A stretch of DNA of 64,000 nucleotides. Origin: Cydia pomonella. Lineage: Eukaryota; Arthropoda; Insecta; Lepidoptera; Tortricidae. Position 1 is the first letter of the stretch. Each line of letters begins with the position of its first letter. The stretch covers positions 12,400,001 to 12,464,000 of the forward strand of contig NC_084703.1 in assembly GCF_033807575.1 (NCBI RefSeq), in the 5' to 3' direction. This document shows, piece after piece, positions 32,463 through 43,740 of this stretch. The notes beneath the pieces are model-generated. The model had not been told where the DNA came from. It did no database searches and saw only the letters and a program-made list of their open reading frames with translations. The translations under genes and the position numbers were made by a program.

Positions 32463-32884
32463 CAAGTATAATTAGTAATCACAAACACAAGCTAGCCACC
32501 CGGGCGAATCGTATGTTACTAGCATAAATACCGACCTACAACATATTCATAATTCATAATATAATATTTTCGTTGAACAACAATGGATGTTGCGCAAAAG
32601 AAATATGTCTGGAATTCAAATTATATTGGAAGCACGTCTGTTCCGTTTTGTCCGCTGTGATTGAATATTTTAGTGCGTAGGCCTCGGCTTGCTAATACAA
32701 TGATACCGGCTACATTTTCATCTTATTATGTATTGATATGTGTATTATGAACGGGGTATTTTAATTAATTCTAATGCTTTTGATTTATTCTGAATTTTCG
32801 GAACTGAATATTTCTCAGCGATGTCTTTAGCCATCTCCACCAGGTTATGAAATACATACTAAATATTAAGTATTGTAAATATTG

Positions 32885-33013
32885 TGTTACGCTTCGTGCT
32901 GTACACGGTCCTGGCCCCGACGGAAGACTAGCGCTAGCCCCGCCATGCTAGCACCATGCTGAGTCGGGACCATTTCGTGGCTTATATGTTATGTTATGTT
33001 ATGTTATGTTACT
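32885..33013 (+). mobile_element. LINE-type 3' tail with (ATGTT)n
   Basis: CCTGGCCCCGACGGAAGAC, CATGCTGAGTCGGGACC and TTTCGTGGCTTAT are followed by five ATGTT units (about 32987-33011), a pentanucleotide tail typical of some non-LTR elements. Confidence 0.5.
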
Positions 33014-33185
33014 TGTTGTTTTCTTTTTTATTTTGCCCTAATAAACGCTCTCTATTATACTCTACTCTCTAAAGCAAAGTTTGACCATCGTGTAATATTC
33101 CTACTCCTGTTTACTACTTACGTTTTTTTAGATAAATAAGTACATACCAATACAGATGTGCAATGCATTTAAACGTATGTTTAAG

Positions 33186-33480
33186 AGGGAAGAATAGCTT
33201 TACGATCCTAAAGAAATAACGGCATTCTTTCTATGAAATTCTATTTAGGGAGAAAACGGTTTCCACTAACTAAATCTTAACAAATCATTTTTATTTTAAC
33301 GTCGATCGCTTCAGCATAATACATTCTAGGTTTATAGGATTTGCATATTTTGAAAAAAGGATTACCTATAAAATTAGTTCTTCGTTGTGTCAATAACATA
33401 CTAAAAATCATGGAGAATGGAACATATTTAGAAGTGGAGGAATATTTTCTCGTTTGTTGTATGACTACGAAGAATAGTAT
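33186..33480 (+). mobile_element. unclassified dispersed repeat, copy 1
   Basis: GGGAAGAATAGCTTTACG, TTCCACTAACTAAATC, TCGATCGCTTCAGCATAAT, GTCAATAACATACTA and AATCATGGAGAATGG recur in the same order at 58126-58710 and inverted at 45885-46155. Non-coding; termini not defined. Confidence 0.65.
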
Positions 33481-33497
33481 CTTAAGGTCAGGTCTTA

Positions 33498-33632
33498 AGG
33501 TCACTTGCATCATTCTACTAACCCGGGTTAACCGGTGAAACCTGGAGTTACTATGGTTACCAGTACAATTTGACACTAGGGTAACGGTTTAACCGCATGA
33601 CCCCGGATTAGTGAGATAGTGCAAGTGGGCCT
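33498..33632. mobile_element. foldback MITE, AACCCGGGTTAACC family
   Basis: AGGTCACTTGCATCATTC, ACTAACCCGGGTTAACCGG mirror the right arm GGATTAGTGAGATAGTGC and AAGTGGGCCT. 135 bp. Confidence 0.7.
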
Positions 33633-33711
33633 CAATGAAGTACGATGTGATTTACTGCGCGTTAGCTTAAGCTTAAACTTAAAAATCTGCCTGTATAGGA
33701 CAGTTCTTTAA

Positions 33712-33800
33712 CCGGTAACCGGTAACGGAAACGAAATATTTTCGTTCCCGGGTGAACGTACACGGTTTGAAAAATAAAACGGTTATCGCGCCCAGCGTAT
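33712..33800. repeat. AACCGGTAACCGGTAACGG repeat
   Basis: AACCGGTAACCGGTAACGG followed by ATATTTTCGTTCCCGGG and a diverged inverse (AAAACGGTTATCG). A small palindromic remnant. Confidence 0.35.
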
Positions 33801-35400
33801 AAGTGCGTTGCTGTAGGTATCTAATTACCTATACTTACGGAAGATCTATAACATTTTCTAATGAAGAGTAATGGATGGGACAAAAATAAGATAATTGGAC
33901 GACGATAGTGGCTCTGGAGAGTTCGGCACCTAATGAGAATTATCTGATATTGGAGATAATAAAATAAACGTGTTAATTTGTTAATTGTTACACACTAGTA
34001 AAATCTTGCCTATGTAAGGTAAAAGCGTTTCACACCTTCGTCAACAATTGCTATTATAATAGATACATACATTATTAAATCATTCTCTTTGAGAAATAAA
34101 TTAAACAGGGCCACTTAATAACTGCGGTTATCGCAGGAGAGAAATTCTATAACCTTAGGTAGGTATGTATTACCGCTACCTACTTTGTGTTAGTAACAGC
34201 ATTAAGATCGACAATATTTGAAACTGTTGACTAAATGCTTATTTTGATCATTTATTTATCAAGTTGTTTCTAAAAGAGCGTAAGTGACACTTAATCTACT
34301 GGTATTTTTTTCGATCTTGTCTTCGTGTTATCGATAAATGTTATAATTTTCCATAAATCCGCATACCCGAAAATCTATAAAAGAAAACGATACCTACAAA
34401 TGACGACTTTTACGAATAAGTTCCACTATTTCAGCCATAATTTTCTTCACCATTTTTTCCCGTGATCATTTCCGTGACAGAACAAAAAACAGAAATCCAA
34501 CAAAACATAAATTATTAAAATCGGCCTGCATTGGAATTGAAGTAAAAGTGTTTTGTATTGCGTTTGTTGAAACTAACGAGTTGAATGCAAGCCAGATTGT
34601 GTCTGGCAATTTCCAATTATGAACCGTAAGTGTAGGTATGCGTGGCATGTTTTATAGCATGGATGCGAAATAGCGAGCATGGTCCGACAGTACAGTCGGC
34701 AGCCAAATAACTAACCACTAATCAGGCACTAAGGCATATAACGTGGTCTATACACGTCACACACACGCACGCCTCAAATTATAGTAAATACTTATAATGT
34801 GGTATCATAATTCACTATGATCCTGATGCATATTTATTACAATACGAGGTCATATGCAGATCCAATTGACCTGTGATAAATAATGGTATTAAAAAAAAAA
34901 ATACAAAAGGATTGCAAGAAAATAGTATTTTATGCCACACAAATGCAATTTCGCCAAATAAGCAAAAACTCTTTTCATGCAGGCGAGGCTAAGGATAAAG
35001 AGCTAATGCAGAACGGAAAACTTAATAGATTTCTCTTGTTTTTATACCGCTTTCTTTCGCTTCCAGTATTCTAAAAGGATAAAACCAGTTCGGAAGTAAA
35101 AACCCGGAATGTACGCTCCTTCTACTTCTAACAAAACTTGGATAATTGGAGTGGTTTTCAATTTCCTCTGAACTGAAAGTACCTACATAGGTAGGTTACA
35201 CTGGAAGTTCTTAGAATGGAGGACATGGCGATTATACACTAAAAAGATGTAATTAATTATTGAGAAAATTACTTTTTCTATTTCAGAGATGCCAAGTTAT
35301 TCTCGCATTTTAAAAATTCGTGTTATGATGTTGTACGACTTTGATTGTGACCTCAACCAATAACACAATACATTTATACATATAGTGCCCTACGGTGCAA
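33801..35400. other. AT-rich stretch, nothing firm
   Basis: No gene or repeat supported. At 35287 a good acceptor-like TTTTTCTATTTCAG precedes a 24-codon open frame, too short to call. Confidence 0.35.
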
Positions 35401-35402
35401 TA

Positions 35403-37009
35403 TATCGGATGTACCTAACAAAAATAGTAGGGACCCGTGTGAAAATGAAAATAAATGTAAAATGATTTATTTAGGATTTAGCTTTAAAAAGCTGCAATTT
35501 TGATACCTAAATAAATCATTTTAATATGTAATCATAGTAGAAGAGTTACTGCAATAATCTTTACCTACATAAAATATACGAACGAAAGTTGAATAAACTA
35601 TATATTAAAATGAAGTACACAAAATCAGGAATTACATATGACAATATCATTCAAAATGGCCTCCTCTGGCCTCTGGCACGCACGATTGTCATGTCTAATT
35701 CCGTCACTGTCTTAATTATGGCCCGCTTGAGTGAGTCAAGATTTGTGTGGGGTTTAGCACAGACTTTCTCCTCAATAACCTGCCATATGGCATAATTCAG
35801 GGGGTTAAGGTCCGGGCTGGAGGACGGCCAGTCTTCGTGGGCAATAAAGTCAATTTTGTTCCTTCGAAACCAGGCTTTAGTTGTTTTTGCCTTATGTGCA
35901 GGAGCTGAGTCCTGTTGAAAGACCTATGGCTGGTTTTAAAATAGGGTGTGGCTTAAGGGCTTCACTGTTGGTTCGATAAAGGAGGGATGATGGCCTCGTT
36001 GCACTCTCGGAACAGCCGCAATCGCCTCTTGACTGTTTTTTTGCATACACTCTGTCATTCTGGCGGTTACAACATTCTTCAATGGTACATTTTTTTTCAT
36101 CTGTGAATAGTATTTTTCGGTGGCCATTTTGTGCGTACCGCTTCAATAGCACGCGACTTCTCTTTAGTCTCATAGTCTTTAATCGTCCATTAAGCAAATG
36201 ACCTTTTTGTCTGCGGTAAGCTTGTAGTCCAAGGTCTTCAATGATAACTTTTTTTAGGGAGCTTCTCTTCACAGACATCTGTATTGCCAACAACTTTTGC
36301 TTATGGACGGGGTTTCTTGCAATTCTCGCCTTCACTGCCTTTATTAGAGCTGGGTTTCGAACGGTGCGTGGTCTTCCAGACCTCTTGCGGTCATCGAAGC
36401 TCTGAATACTATTGTATCTATTAATTGTGCGATAAACAAATTGTTTGTTGATTTTTAGGTTTTCAAGCAACTTGATCATTTGTGCAACGCAATTACTACG
36501 ATACGATTCTCTTTTAGGCCCCAAATTCATTATAGATACGACAAGATAAGCGTTACGTGTAGCGATAGCTCACAAACCCACCATATTATGTCATTTTTTT
36601 ATTTTTTCGGTAGCATTTGTTTTAATGGAAATAAAGAGGTTGCAAATAGAGTAACAGTAGTACCCAACTAGGTATTGTTAGGTAGCCTAGGAATAGTGTC
36701 CTGGGCCCTACTACTAGGCAAACCTGTCTTTTAGGGATCAGGGTATAAACTACCGCTATTTCTAGAAATGCAGCAAAGGTTGGTTGGGTACACAAATCTA
36801 AAAATTATATACTCATATCGCTTACTTACGAGTATATACCTATCAATTATTGTTTGTTAAACATTGTGTACATTTTTTATAGTTTAGCAAGTATCAACTA
36901 CCCGTATTATATATATACAATTTTTTTATCTACTTTTTCGTAATCAGAACATGATACCGGACGGAATATGCTCTTAAACGGATCCCCACTTTTTTTGTTA
37001 CATCCTGTA
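35403..37009 (-). mobile_element. degenerate maT-like mariner element
   Basis: The left end TATCGGATGTACCTAAC and the complement of the right end (TACAGGATGTAACAAAA) align, as do the following AGTAGGGACCCG and AGTGGGGATCCG, giving imperfect TIRs that start with the TA target. The transposase pseudogene lies between them on the minus strand. A hairpin at 35459-35522 and a possible small insertion at 36659-36791 (GTACCCAAC mirrored by GTTGGGTAC) expand the element to 1.6 kb. Confidence 0.6.
35647..36530 (-). pseudogene. Tc1/mariner transposase (DD37D, maT-like), inactive
   Basis: A minus-strand frame from MNLGPKRESYRS gives an N-terminal DNA-binding region with KINKQFVYRTINRY and DRKRSGRPRTVR, the helix-turn-helix and GRPR hook of mariner transposases. 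The first catalytic Asp is in LFTDEKK (near 36100). After a frameshift and an internal deletion following RVQRGHHPS, it resumes with FQQDSAPAHKAKTTKAW (second Asp near 35911), then SSPDLNPLNYAIW and the usual ending GGHFE. Spacing from the second Asp to the third catalytic position is 37 residues, hence DD37D (maT). That third residue is Asn here (35795-35797). The frameshift, deletion and lost Asp make it non-functional. Confidence 0.88.
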
Positions 37010-37109
37010 GGTAAAGACTACGGCTACTATATTGTACTCAATATCAAACAAGACCCTTTCCTTTAAGAAAGCTTCTTTAAATGACAATTCACCGAATTGA
37101 ATACCTAGT

Positions 37110-37320
37110 TTGAAAACATTTGGACGTTAAAACCTTAACTGGTTGTAATAGAGTTTTACATCGCTTCGTGTTTGATATCCCAGTAAAAAAACCAAACTGA
37201 GGGAAATTACAAGGAAAATCAAAGAGGATTTCCGACAAATCACGGATAGCCTGGGCTTGACTGGTGCCCGTGCGATAGCTAATCAGGATCAGGAGCGGCA
37301 TTCGAAAATCTATTTAAAAA
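37110..37320 (+). pseudogene. coding-like remnant with one frameshift, unknown
   Basis: Plus-strand codons read KHLDVKTLTGCNRVLHRFVF and DIPVKK. After one missing A in a run of seven they continue KLREITRKIKEDFRQITDSL and GLTGARAIANQDQERHSK before a stop. Length, charge pattern and helical periodicity look protein-like, but I know no match. The end (GAGCGGCATTCGAA) is mirrored at about 37416-37436, so a small transposon may be the source. Confidence 0.3.
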
Positions 37321-37599
37321 CGAACTTTACTTAAAATTAATATCAGTGCATCTCGCTTGCTGTAAGTGCTAGTGACATGCGCCGAGAATAATGTCAAATC
37401 AAAAACAGGATTTTAATGTTCGAATGCCGCTTCCAGAGCGTAATTTTAACCGCTTACAGAACTCAGGTGGGTGAAACAGTTACAGGTTATTAGTACAAAT
37501 ATTTTAAGTGCGCTATAAAATATTCAAGAATTTGTGTGCCAATGTATTTTATCTAAATTATGCTGCTTTTGGGTACATAATAATAGTTTATGTGGCTGC

Positions 37600-37651
37600 T
37601 ACATAATAAAAGGCATTAAAATACACGAGTGTTTTAATGCCTAATTATGTA
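37600..37651. repeat. foldback, TACATAAT family
   Basis: TACATAATAAAAGGCATTAAA mirrors TTTTAATGCCTAATTATGTA around ACGAGT. The left arm recurs before the second copy of the adjacent element, at about 52795-52820. Confidence 0.7.
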
Positions 37652-37666
37652 CAGTCGCATGCACTA

Positions 37667-38281
37667 TTTTATCTACACACATATTATAAACTTTCTATGG
37701 TATATTCACTAACCCAAATTATAGGGCATCGTTGCTCTCTTGGCGGAACTCGCGGATATGTGGTGGCGTCACCGAAATATTATTATCGCTCATTTTACAC
37801 GAAACTTTTGCTATAGTTACTTTAAAAATAACAAAACATATTCATTTTATACTTAAAACTAATTAAAATAAACTGTACGTCTAAAGGCGGCAATTGGAAA
37901 CTTTTTTCACGCATGTCACGCATTCGTAGTTTTTTTTTTATTCAGTGACAAACTAGAGTCGGCGGCCTATTTCCGTATCATACGATACAAACTAACATGC
38001 AAGATATGTCAAAAATGTAAGCAATTGACATTTTATTTCGAACAAAAAGGCATCTCGACTGATATTAGAATAGAGGTCAAATGGAATTGCTTGTTTTTCA
38101 GAGATGTTCCAAATTTGAAGTCATAACCAAATCGATTTTGATGTAGTTATTAAGCAATTACAACATCATCAGCATCACAGATAAGAAATTTGCTGTAACA
38201 AAACAGTTTATCGCAATGTTGGCCATTATTTACGGATTTTGAAGGCATCATAGAGGGTTTATGATATGTGTGTAGATAAAA
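37667..38281. mobile_element. 615-bp TIR element, copy 1
   Basis: Left TTTTATCTACACACATAT and right ATATGTGTGTAGATAAAA are exact inverses, and the similarity extends to about 36 bp. TA lies on both sides (37665-37666, 38282-38283). The interior has no long frame but is well conserved with 52850-53402 (for example CGCATGTCACGCATTCGTAG and ACAAAAAGGCATCTC). Confidence 0.8.
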
Positions 38282-38294
38282 TAATTTTAAAGAA

Positions 38295-38345
38295 TAATTC
38301 AGCCTTTATACGTCCCACTAGTGGACACTGGTCTCCTCTCATCCG
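38295..38345 (-). mobile_element. SINE/LINE 3' tail scrap
   Basis: TTCAGCCTTTATACGTCCCAC and GGTCTCCTCTCATCCGCG are the complement of the tail of the SINE at 28975-29309. Inserted right beside the TIR element. Confidence 0.65.
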
Positions 38346-39825
38346 CGGTACATATGCCTTAACAAAATGTTTTCATTTGTCTTCAGAGAAAGTATAACAT
38401 TTTCATTCAAACAGTTATTTACGGATGCTAAGTATACAAAGGTCTATCACTTATCTCAGGCACGGTAAAGAAGTTGCACTATGATTTTTCGGCAGGTATT
38501 GGTACTAAAAAGTTTATACAATTGTCTGAAAGCTTTATGGGGGTGATAGCTGACGTTTATTGAGATTTTTTAGCCATATGTGCCTAGACAAAATAGTTTT
38601 TTTTTTAAATAAAAAAAATATGTAATTTAAAAAAAATATCTCCCCAAAATTTGATAGTTACAGTATTGAATAAGAATCCCAATCAATTTGTTTTAGTCCC
38701 TACATCAGACGTTTGTTACGCACTTAATTTTTTTCCTGGCACAGATAAAAGTATGTTACAACCTAAGATATTTTCAATCATTTTTAATGCCTCCATTCAG
38801 TGTTACTCCCACCAAAAATGCCGAAAATCTGTATTTTTTGGCCAATACACATTAGAGTCGGACATTCGCAATGTCTTTTATGAAAACATGATGTTTATAA
38901 TGACAACCCTTACTCTGTTCTATTCAAATCGGTGCAGTTAGCTTAGTCAGACTTTAAACTATCATAAAATATATATATCTTGGTCACAAATAAGACTATT
39001 CTATACTATTAACGTATGTAATTTTAGGTATTTTTCTAAAAGGGTATTTTTCTTTAAGTATTTTTTTTTACTTTAAAGCTTTGCAACAACTGCCTCGATC
39101 AAACGGTAGTATTATAACTAACACAGTTGTTATATACACTGGTTTGCTTGAGCTTTGCCTCGCCTGCGCTAGGTAAGCCATATAAATGCCTTGGGGCTGG
39201 CCGTGGTGCTACTCTGCAAGTAGCTCGTTCTGTGCGATCTCTTTATCTTTTATTATATCGTCTAGACTGGCTACAGTAAACATTTGTGCACACATACCTA
39301 TCTAGATTATAATTATGTTATGAATGTCAAAGTCACCACTTTGTTTCAATTATGGAAGGTAGAGGTAAGGAATGCAATCCCCATAGGCAGAACTGTTGCA
39401 AAAGTGTCCAGCTGTATTAGTTCAAAAACTCTCCAGAGAAGCGCTAGAGTAGCTAGGCGTTATTGACGGAGTAAAATGCGCTTTCTGTGATTTAATTTAT
39501 TTAATCTTCTAGGTATTGTAGCGCCAGCAATTTAAGGTTTTTTGATTGACACTTTTTGGTACATGGAGATTTCATTCCTTATCTCTTCTTTCCATAGTTT
39601 CAATACGTCGTATAGTGATTTCCATAAACTTTCTACTCGTAGTTTTAAAACCTTTTTTAGTCTACAATTCTGCAGTCCATAGTCCTAAAAATTATGTACA
39701 AAATATAATGTTATAGGGTGGTCTTTTTGATTAACTATCTTCTGAATGACTATCGTTTTGGCCAGCTGGAATGAATGGATCTGTTGTGTCAAAATAGTCT
39801 TCATTTTAATCAGACATTAAGGCAT
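38346..39825. other. AT-rich stretch
   Basis: A 96-codon plus-strand frame at 38651-38941 and a 60-codon frame at 39284-39466 have no recognisable domain. TATAAAT at about 39180 in a moderately GC-rich patch was considered as a promoter but lacks support. Confidence 0.3.
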
Positions 39826-39905
39826 GGCATTAAATCCGCCATTTGTACTTTCATATATTGTGCAATAATGTATAAATAAATGCATTTAAGATAAATAAAA
39901 TAAAG
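39826..39905 (+). mobile_element. LINE 3' tail
   Basis: GGCATTAAATCCGCCATTTG, ATATTGTGCAATAATG and AAATAAATGC, like 21175-21235. Confidence 0.55.
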
Positions 39906-39966
39906 TACATAAATCTAAATAGCCCTTGCCTAATTTAATAACAAAACTGGCGTGAGACACAAACAT

Positions 39967-40100
39967 ATAAATATGTTAAAACGGGTCACTCACAAACGCA
40001 ATGCAAAACGTAAGCTCCTGACTATACTCCTCGTTACGAGTGAAACATGTCGAGCGTTTTTAACTTAAAATACGTGAGTGACCTGTTTTAACATATTATA
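39967..40100. mobile_element. foldback MITE, GGGTCACTCAC family
   Basis: ATATGTTAAAACGGGTCACT mirrors GTGACCTGTTTTAACATAT, then CACAAACG and CGTTTTTAAC. GCCCTTGCCTAA occurs on both sides (about 39923 and 40101), possibly a longer duplication. Confidence 0.7.
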
Positions 40101-40582
40101 GCCCTTGCCTAAGATGGATTGTTACCTACCTAGACTGATGTATTGATGTACTGACTGATGTACCTAGACTGAGTGTCGAAGTCACCAGCCCTTCGGTCTG
40201 CTGTGGTGTCCCTGAGTGTCATCGAATTATCATTAATGGAATAAAATTATTTTGCTTTTAACCGCTTATAATTTTTCACCGAGCGAGCTCTAATATGAAG
40301 CTATTACACGAAGTTTTGTCTTATTTACAGCAGTGAAATGAGCTGGTTCTTGTATATCTTAGTTATGGCGGTTAAAAGGTTAAGAGAAACAGCGCGAACG
40401 AGGACCCCTGGGGTGGGGTGGAACCTTTGCTTTTTCAACCGCCGTTGCTGCTGCTTCAGCATTCGCAGAGGTTTTGGGCGGATGTAAAATGACTACTGTG
40501 TTCAGGCACCCGAGCCACATTACTTGGAATAAATAAAAGTATATCCGCTACTTTTTTAAAATATATCTATGGGGCTTAAAGT

Positions 40583-41191
40583 AAAAAAAACCGGCCAAGT
40601 GCGAGTTCGTTTTACTCGCGCACTGAGGGTTCCGTACGAACTTTGATTTATCTCGTATAACTTTAAGGCGAAAGACTTGATCAGAAGTACCTATACTAAG
40701 TATAATTGTGTACAGCGCCATCTATCGGCAAATTGTCTAGCTAATTTGCTCGATGTAATGCACATATGTTGGGTTTTCGAGGATAATTCTCTATCATGTG
40801 AACCGATTTCAAAATTGATCTCTTATTTTAAAAAAGGTGTCTTTGATGTGATCTCAAGAAATTTCAAGTGTAATAAACACACTTAAAGTTGGTGGTGGTG
40901 GTTGGTGGTAGTTTCAATGTGACTGGGTTACTGTTATATATCGGAACGGAATGAGTGAAACAAATGCTGCTCAGATACGCACTGACGTTTATTCGCAATG
41001 ACACCTTATTATAAGTACATGCATACAGTAGCATACGTAACAGTTACCGTTGTTCATAACTATTCCAAATTTCAAATCGACAGTTTAAGTGTTTCTCGAG
41101 ATATTTAGTATTGTGACAGACGGACGGACGGACGGACAGAGTCGCACCATAAGGGTTACTTTTTGTACATTTTTGGTACGGAATCCTAAGA
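40583..41191 (+). mobile_element. GGGTTCCG dispersed element, full length
   Basis: AAAAAACCGGCCAAGTGCG and ACTGAGGGTTCCGTACG at the left; GTGACAGACGGACGGACGG and GGTACGGAATCCTAAG at the right. Interior ACAGCGCCATCTATCGGC matches the complement in 6968-7948. Confidence 0.75.
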
Positions 41192-41199
41192 AGATTGGG

Positions 41200-41910
41200 G
41201 CAAGTAGCCTTTGGTATGAAACGTATCACAAAAGAAACGTAGGTTGTTTAAAAATACTTCTGTAAAATGGTTGTGTAAGCTTTACAAACATAACAGCGTT
41301 TTAAGACCGGACGTAATTGAATTTATATTAAAAACACCCCAAACCGGTAATTACTAACTTTCTTCTCCGATTACCGATTAAGAATTAATTTGTGACTTTC
41401 GTGAGCAAAATGTGTTTTCTTAAAAAATATTTTTTTCCTAATCAAAGTTAAATAGTCCTAGACTAAAATTTCACCCGAGTTAGACACTCTACTTTATATT
41501 TTGAATACGAGGAAAGCAAAATACATGTGTATTTTATTTCTTGAGGCTACAACTAACAATTTAGGTAAGTAAAAGTATTATGATTGGATGGGGAGTTAAA
41601 TATCAGAATGCAAATTGTACTACAAATCCCTTTAATATCAAATTGTAATTGCTTATCGTAATATGAAAGAAAAAAAGGACTGGTAAAGTAAAATGCTCTA
41701 GTGCAGAAACGTATCATATTCTGCACTTTTTAGAACAACAACGACCCATTTTTTGAGCATTAGAAATCAAAATCATATTACTTATGTTTAATCAGAGTTA
41801 GGTTTCGTTTGTTTTATGAGATTAATTGTCTTGGTTGAGGCAAAACGTGTTATAAATACTGAAATAGCATGATGCCCAAATGATCAAAGTGCGAGTGTGC
41901 GAGTTCATGA
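41200..41910. other. AT-rich stretch upstream of the CpG-rich block
   Basis: Nothing recognised. Confidence 0.35.
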
Positions 41911-41916
41911 CAAAAG

Positions 41917-42167
41917 TTGGGTCCTGGGACTCCAGGGTTAAAACTGGTCAATGGGGAGTGTTGGACGGGCCGCGCGGCGAGGGGCGCTCGAACACCCTTC
42001 CCTCGGCATAACCCTCAGTCACCACCGCGACCGCGCGTTCTCGGCACGCCTCGGCGTTCGCTCCGCGCTAACTCTGCCATGTGTACGGACAAACTTTACG
42101 CGAATAATTTTAATTCTTAATGCAAAATGAAAGAAAATAGTGAGCGTCATTCGTGCGGTTTTCGAAG
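41917..42167 (+). promoter_or_regulatory. candidate promoter and 5' exon, CpG-rich
   Basis: The block at 41960-42085 is strongly CpG-rich (for example GGGCCGCGCGGCGAGGGGCG) inside AT-rich DNA. TCAGTC at 42015-42020 matches the arthropod initiator. An ATG at 42127 opens 13 codons (MKENSERHSCGFR) that run into a consensus donor GTAGGT at 42168. Together these could be a transcription start, a 5' UTR with a short upstream frame from 42081, and the first coding bases of a gene with a long first intron to the right. I see no DPE match at the ideal position and no downstream exon, so this is inference from composition and splice signal. Confidence 0.33.
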
Positions 42168-42562
42168 GTAGGTCATATTTTCTTTTTCTTTATTATATTC
42201 GTCCGTTTGCTTAAGTTTGTTTAACTTTAACCTGTATGAGCAATTTGCGAATTGTTTGTTTATTCAAAAACTATCATTGATCAGTTTGGCATTGCGACTT
42301 TTTGATTGTTTTTAAGGTTTTTATAACGGATGTATGCATGATATTGGTAATGGGCAGCTACTATTAATTTTATCGCCACACAATATAAGTAGTTCAGACA
42401 AGAGCATTAGGTATTATGCAAGTTCGCCATACAAACGTACGATAGACCATCATTGAAATAAACTAGGTACCTACATACACATACCTATTCGTCTAAAGAA
42501 AGGTTTTTGCGACAAATGCTTACGTGAGTTTTGTCATCTTGAGAGTATCTATTTTGATTGGC

Positions 42563-42685
42563 CGCTAGACATTACGGCTCAGGGTGCGTAGCATCTCTCT
42601 ATCACTTCCGTATTAGTACGACAGTGACAGTTGCGTTTCGTTTGCTACGGAGTGTTAAAGATTGGCATCTTGGCTACGCAGCCAG
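42563..42685 (+). mobile_element. MITE, relative of 1653-1779
   Basis: TCTCTCTATCACTTCCG, AGTACGACAGTGACAGTTG, GCTACGGAGTGTTAAAG and TTGGCTACGCAGCC match the family in the same orientation as 1291-1362. It abuts the foldback that begins at 42691. Confidence 0.55.
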
Positions 42686-42690
42686 GACCG

Positions 42691-43163
42691 TTTCGTCCAC
42701 AATCCTATTTCGTCACATTCTTAAATCGCCCACATATCACAATGCCATGTTGTCAGCATAGAATTCCTAAATCGTCACTTTCCTAACTCATCCACATTAC
42801 TATTTTGGCCGCAGTCCCAGATCGTGCACATTTTAATTTTGACCACAATGGCAGCTTGTCAACATTATTGTACCACCGATTATCCTGAATGCCTTCTATA
42901 AACAGATAACTTCTGCACGTTTTATTTACTTTTGTACTGTTTTTTTCTGATTGAAAAGTTTTGTTGAGCTGTGATTAACTTCCATTAATGCCAAAACTGT
43001 GGATCATATAGGAATTTGGACGAGATAGCACTGTGGACCGCAAAGGAATGTGGATAAGATAGGAAAGTGACGATGTATTCGCTGTAGGAAAGTTGACGAA
43101 TCAGAACCATTTGGCAATAATGACAAGTTAAGAAGGTGACGAAATAGGATTGTGGACGAATCG
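42691..43163. mobile_element. large foldback with minisatellite-like arms
   Basis: TTTCGTCCACAATCCTATTT at 42691 is mirrored by AAATAGGATTGTGGACGAA at 43143. Both arms are built of diverged ~22-bp units resembling CCTATTTCGTCCACATT. The centre (about 42885-42990) is unpaired. A long minus-strand frame across the right arm is a by-product of the repeat. Confidence 0.65.
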
Positions 43164-43440
43164 ATCTTGAGCCAGCGGCGGTGTTACCACAAATGATAAA
43201 ACCTATGCGACACACCTCGCATATTAAAGTCGACAATAGTGGTTTGCTTTTGCGTTGCATCCCTGCAATCTCTGCGTTGTTTTTTTTGACATTTGTGCTA
43301 ACTCGATAACAAACTACGAAGGGAAATGTGGGCATACAATAAAATGTAGGGCACAAACTTTTCTGTAACATAAATATAATCGACGAACATAAGGTATATC
43401 AATGAGGTGAAGATCGTCTACAAAAATTTTCGTCGCTTTT

Positions 43441-43740
43441 AAAGGCCAGTCCAGACGGGATGATCAGAAAAGAAATTGGCATCAATCTCCAATTTGATCA
43501 CCAATTTTAGATTTATGGTGATATATGAGCGCTTGAAATTAAAAAAAAATTGCCTCCAAACGTAAATACTAGCATCAAAAATTGGTATTCTTGCGTCCGC
43601 ACCTCCATTTTATCAGTAATATCGGTCATAATCGGCGGTGGAAAAATGCGAGCAAAATTGGCGTTTGCGTCCGCACAGTCTAATTTGATCAGACAATTTA
43701 ATCAGTTTGGCAAAAACTTGTTCCCGTGTGGACTGGCCTT
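43441..43740. mobile_element. MITE, AAGGCCAGTCCA family, intact
   Basis: AAAGGCCAGTCCAGACGGGA and TCCCGTGTGGACTGGCCTT form the TIRs of a 300-bp element. Interior GTCTAATTTGATCAGACAA and AAGAAATTGGCATCAA match 23817-24343 inverted. Confidence 0.75.

Noticed and set aside
39180..39260. TATAAAT with moderately GC-rich downstream sequence as a promoter
   Set aside because: No initiator at the right spacing and no coherent downstream frame; one match of this length is expected by chance.
40370..40500. Cysteine-rich peptide-like frame (CFFNRRCCCCFSI)
   Set aside because: Three frames are open across the same GC-rich patch and no signal peptide, cleavage sites or known peptide pattern support a neuropeptide.
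42985..43371. 128-codon minus-strand open frame
   Set aside because: Most of it lies in the right arm of the foldback at 42691-43163, so openness follows from the repeat units.
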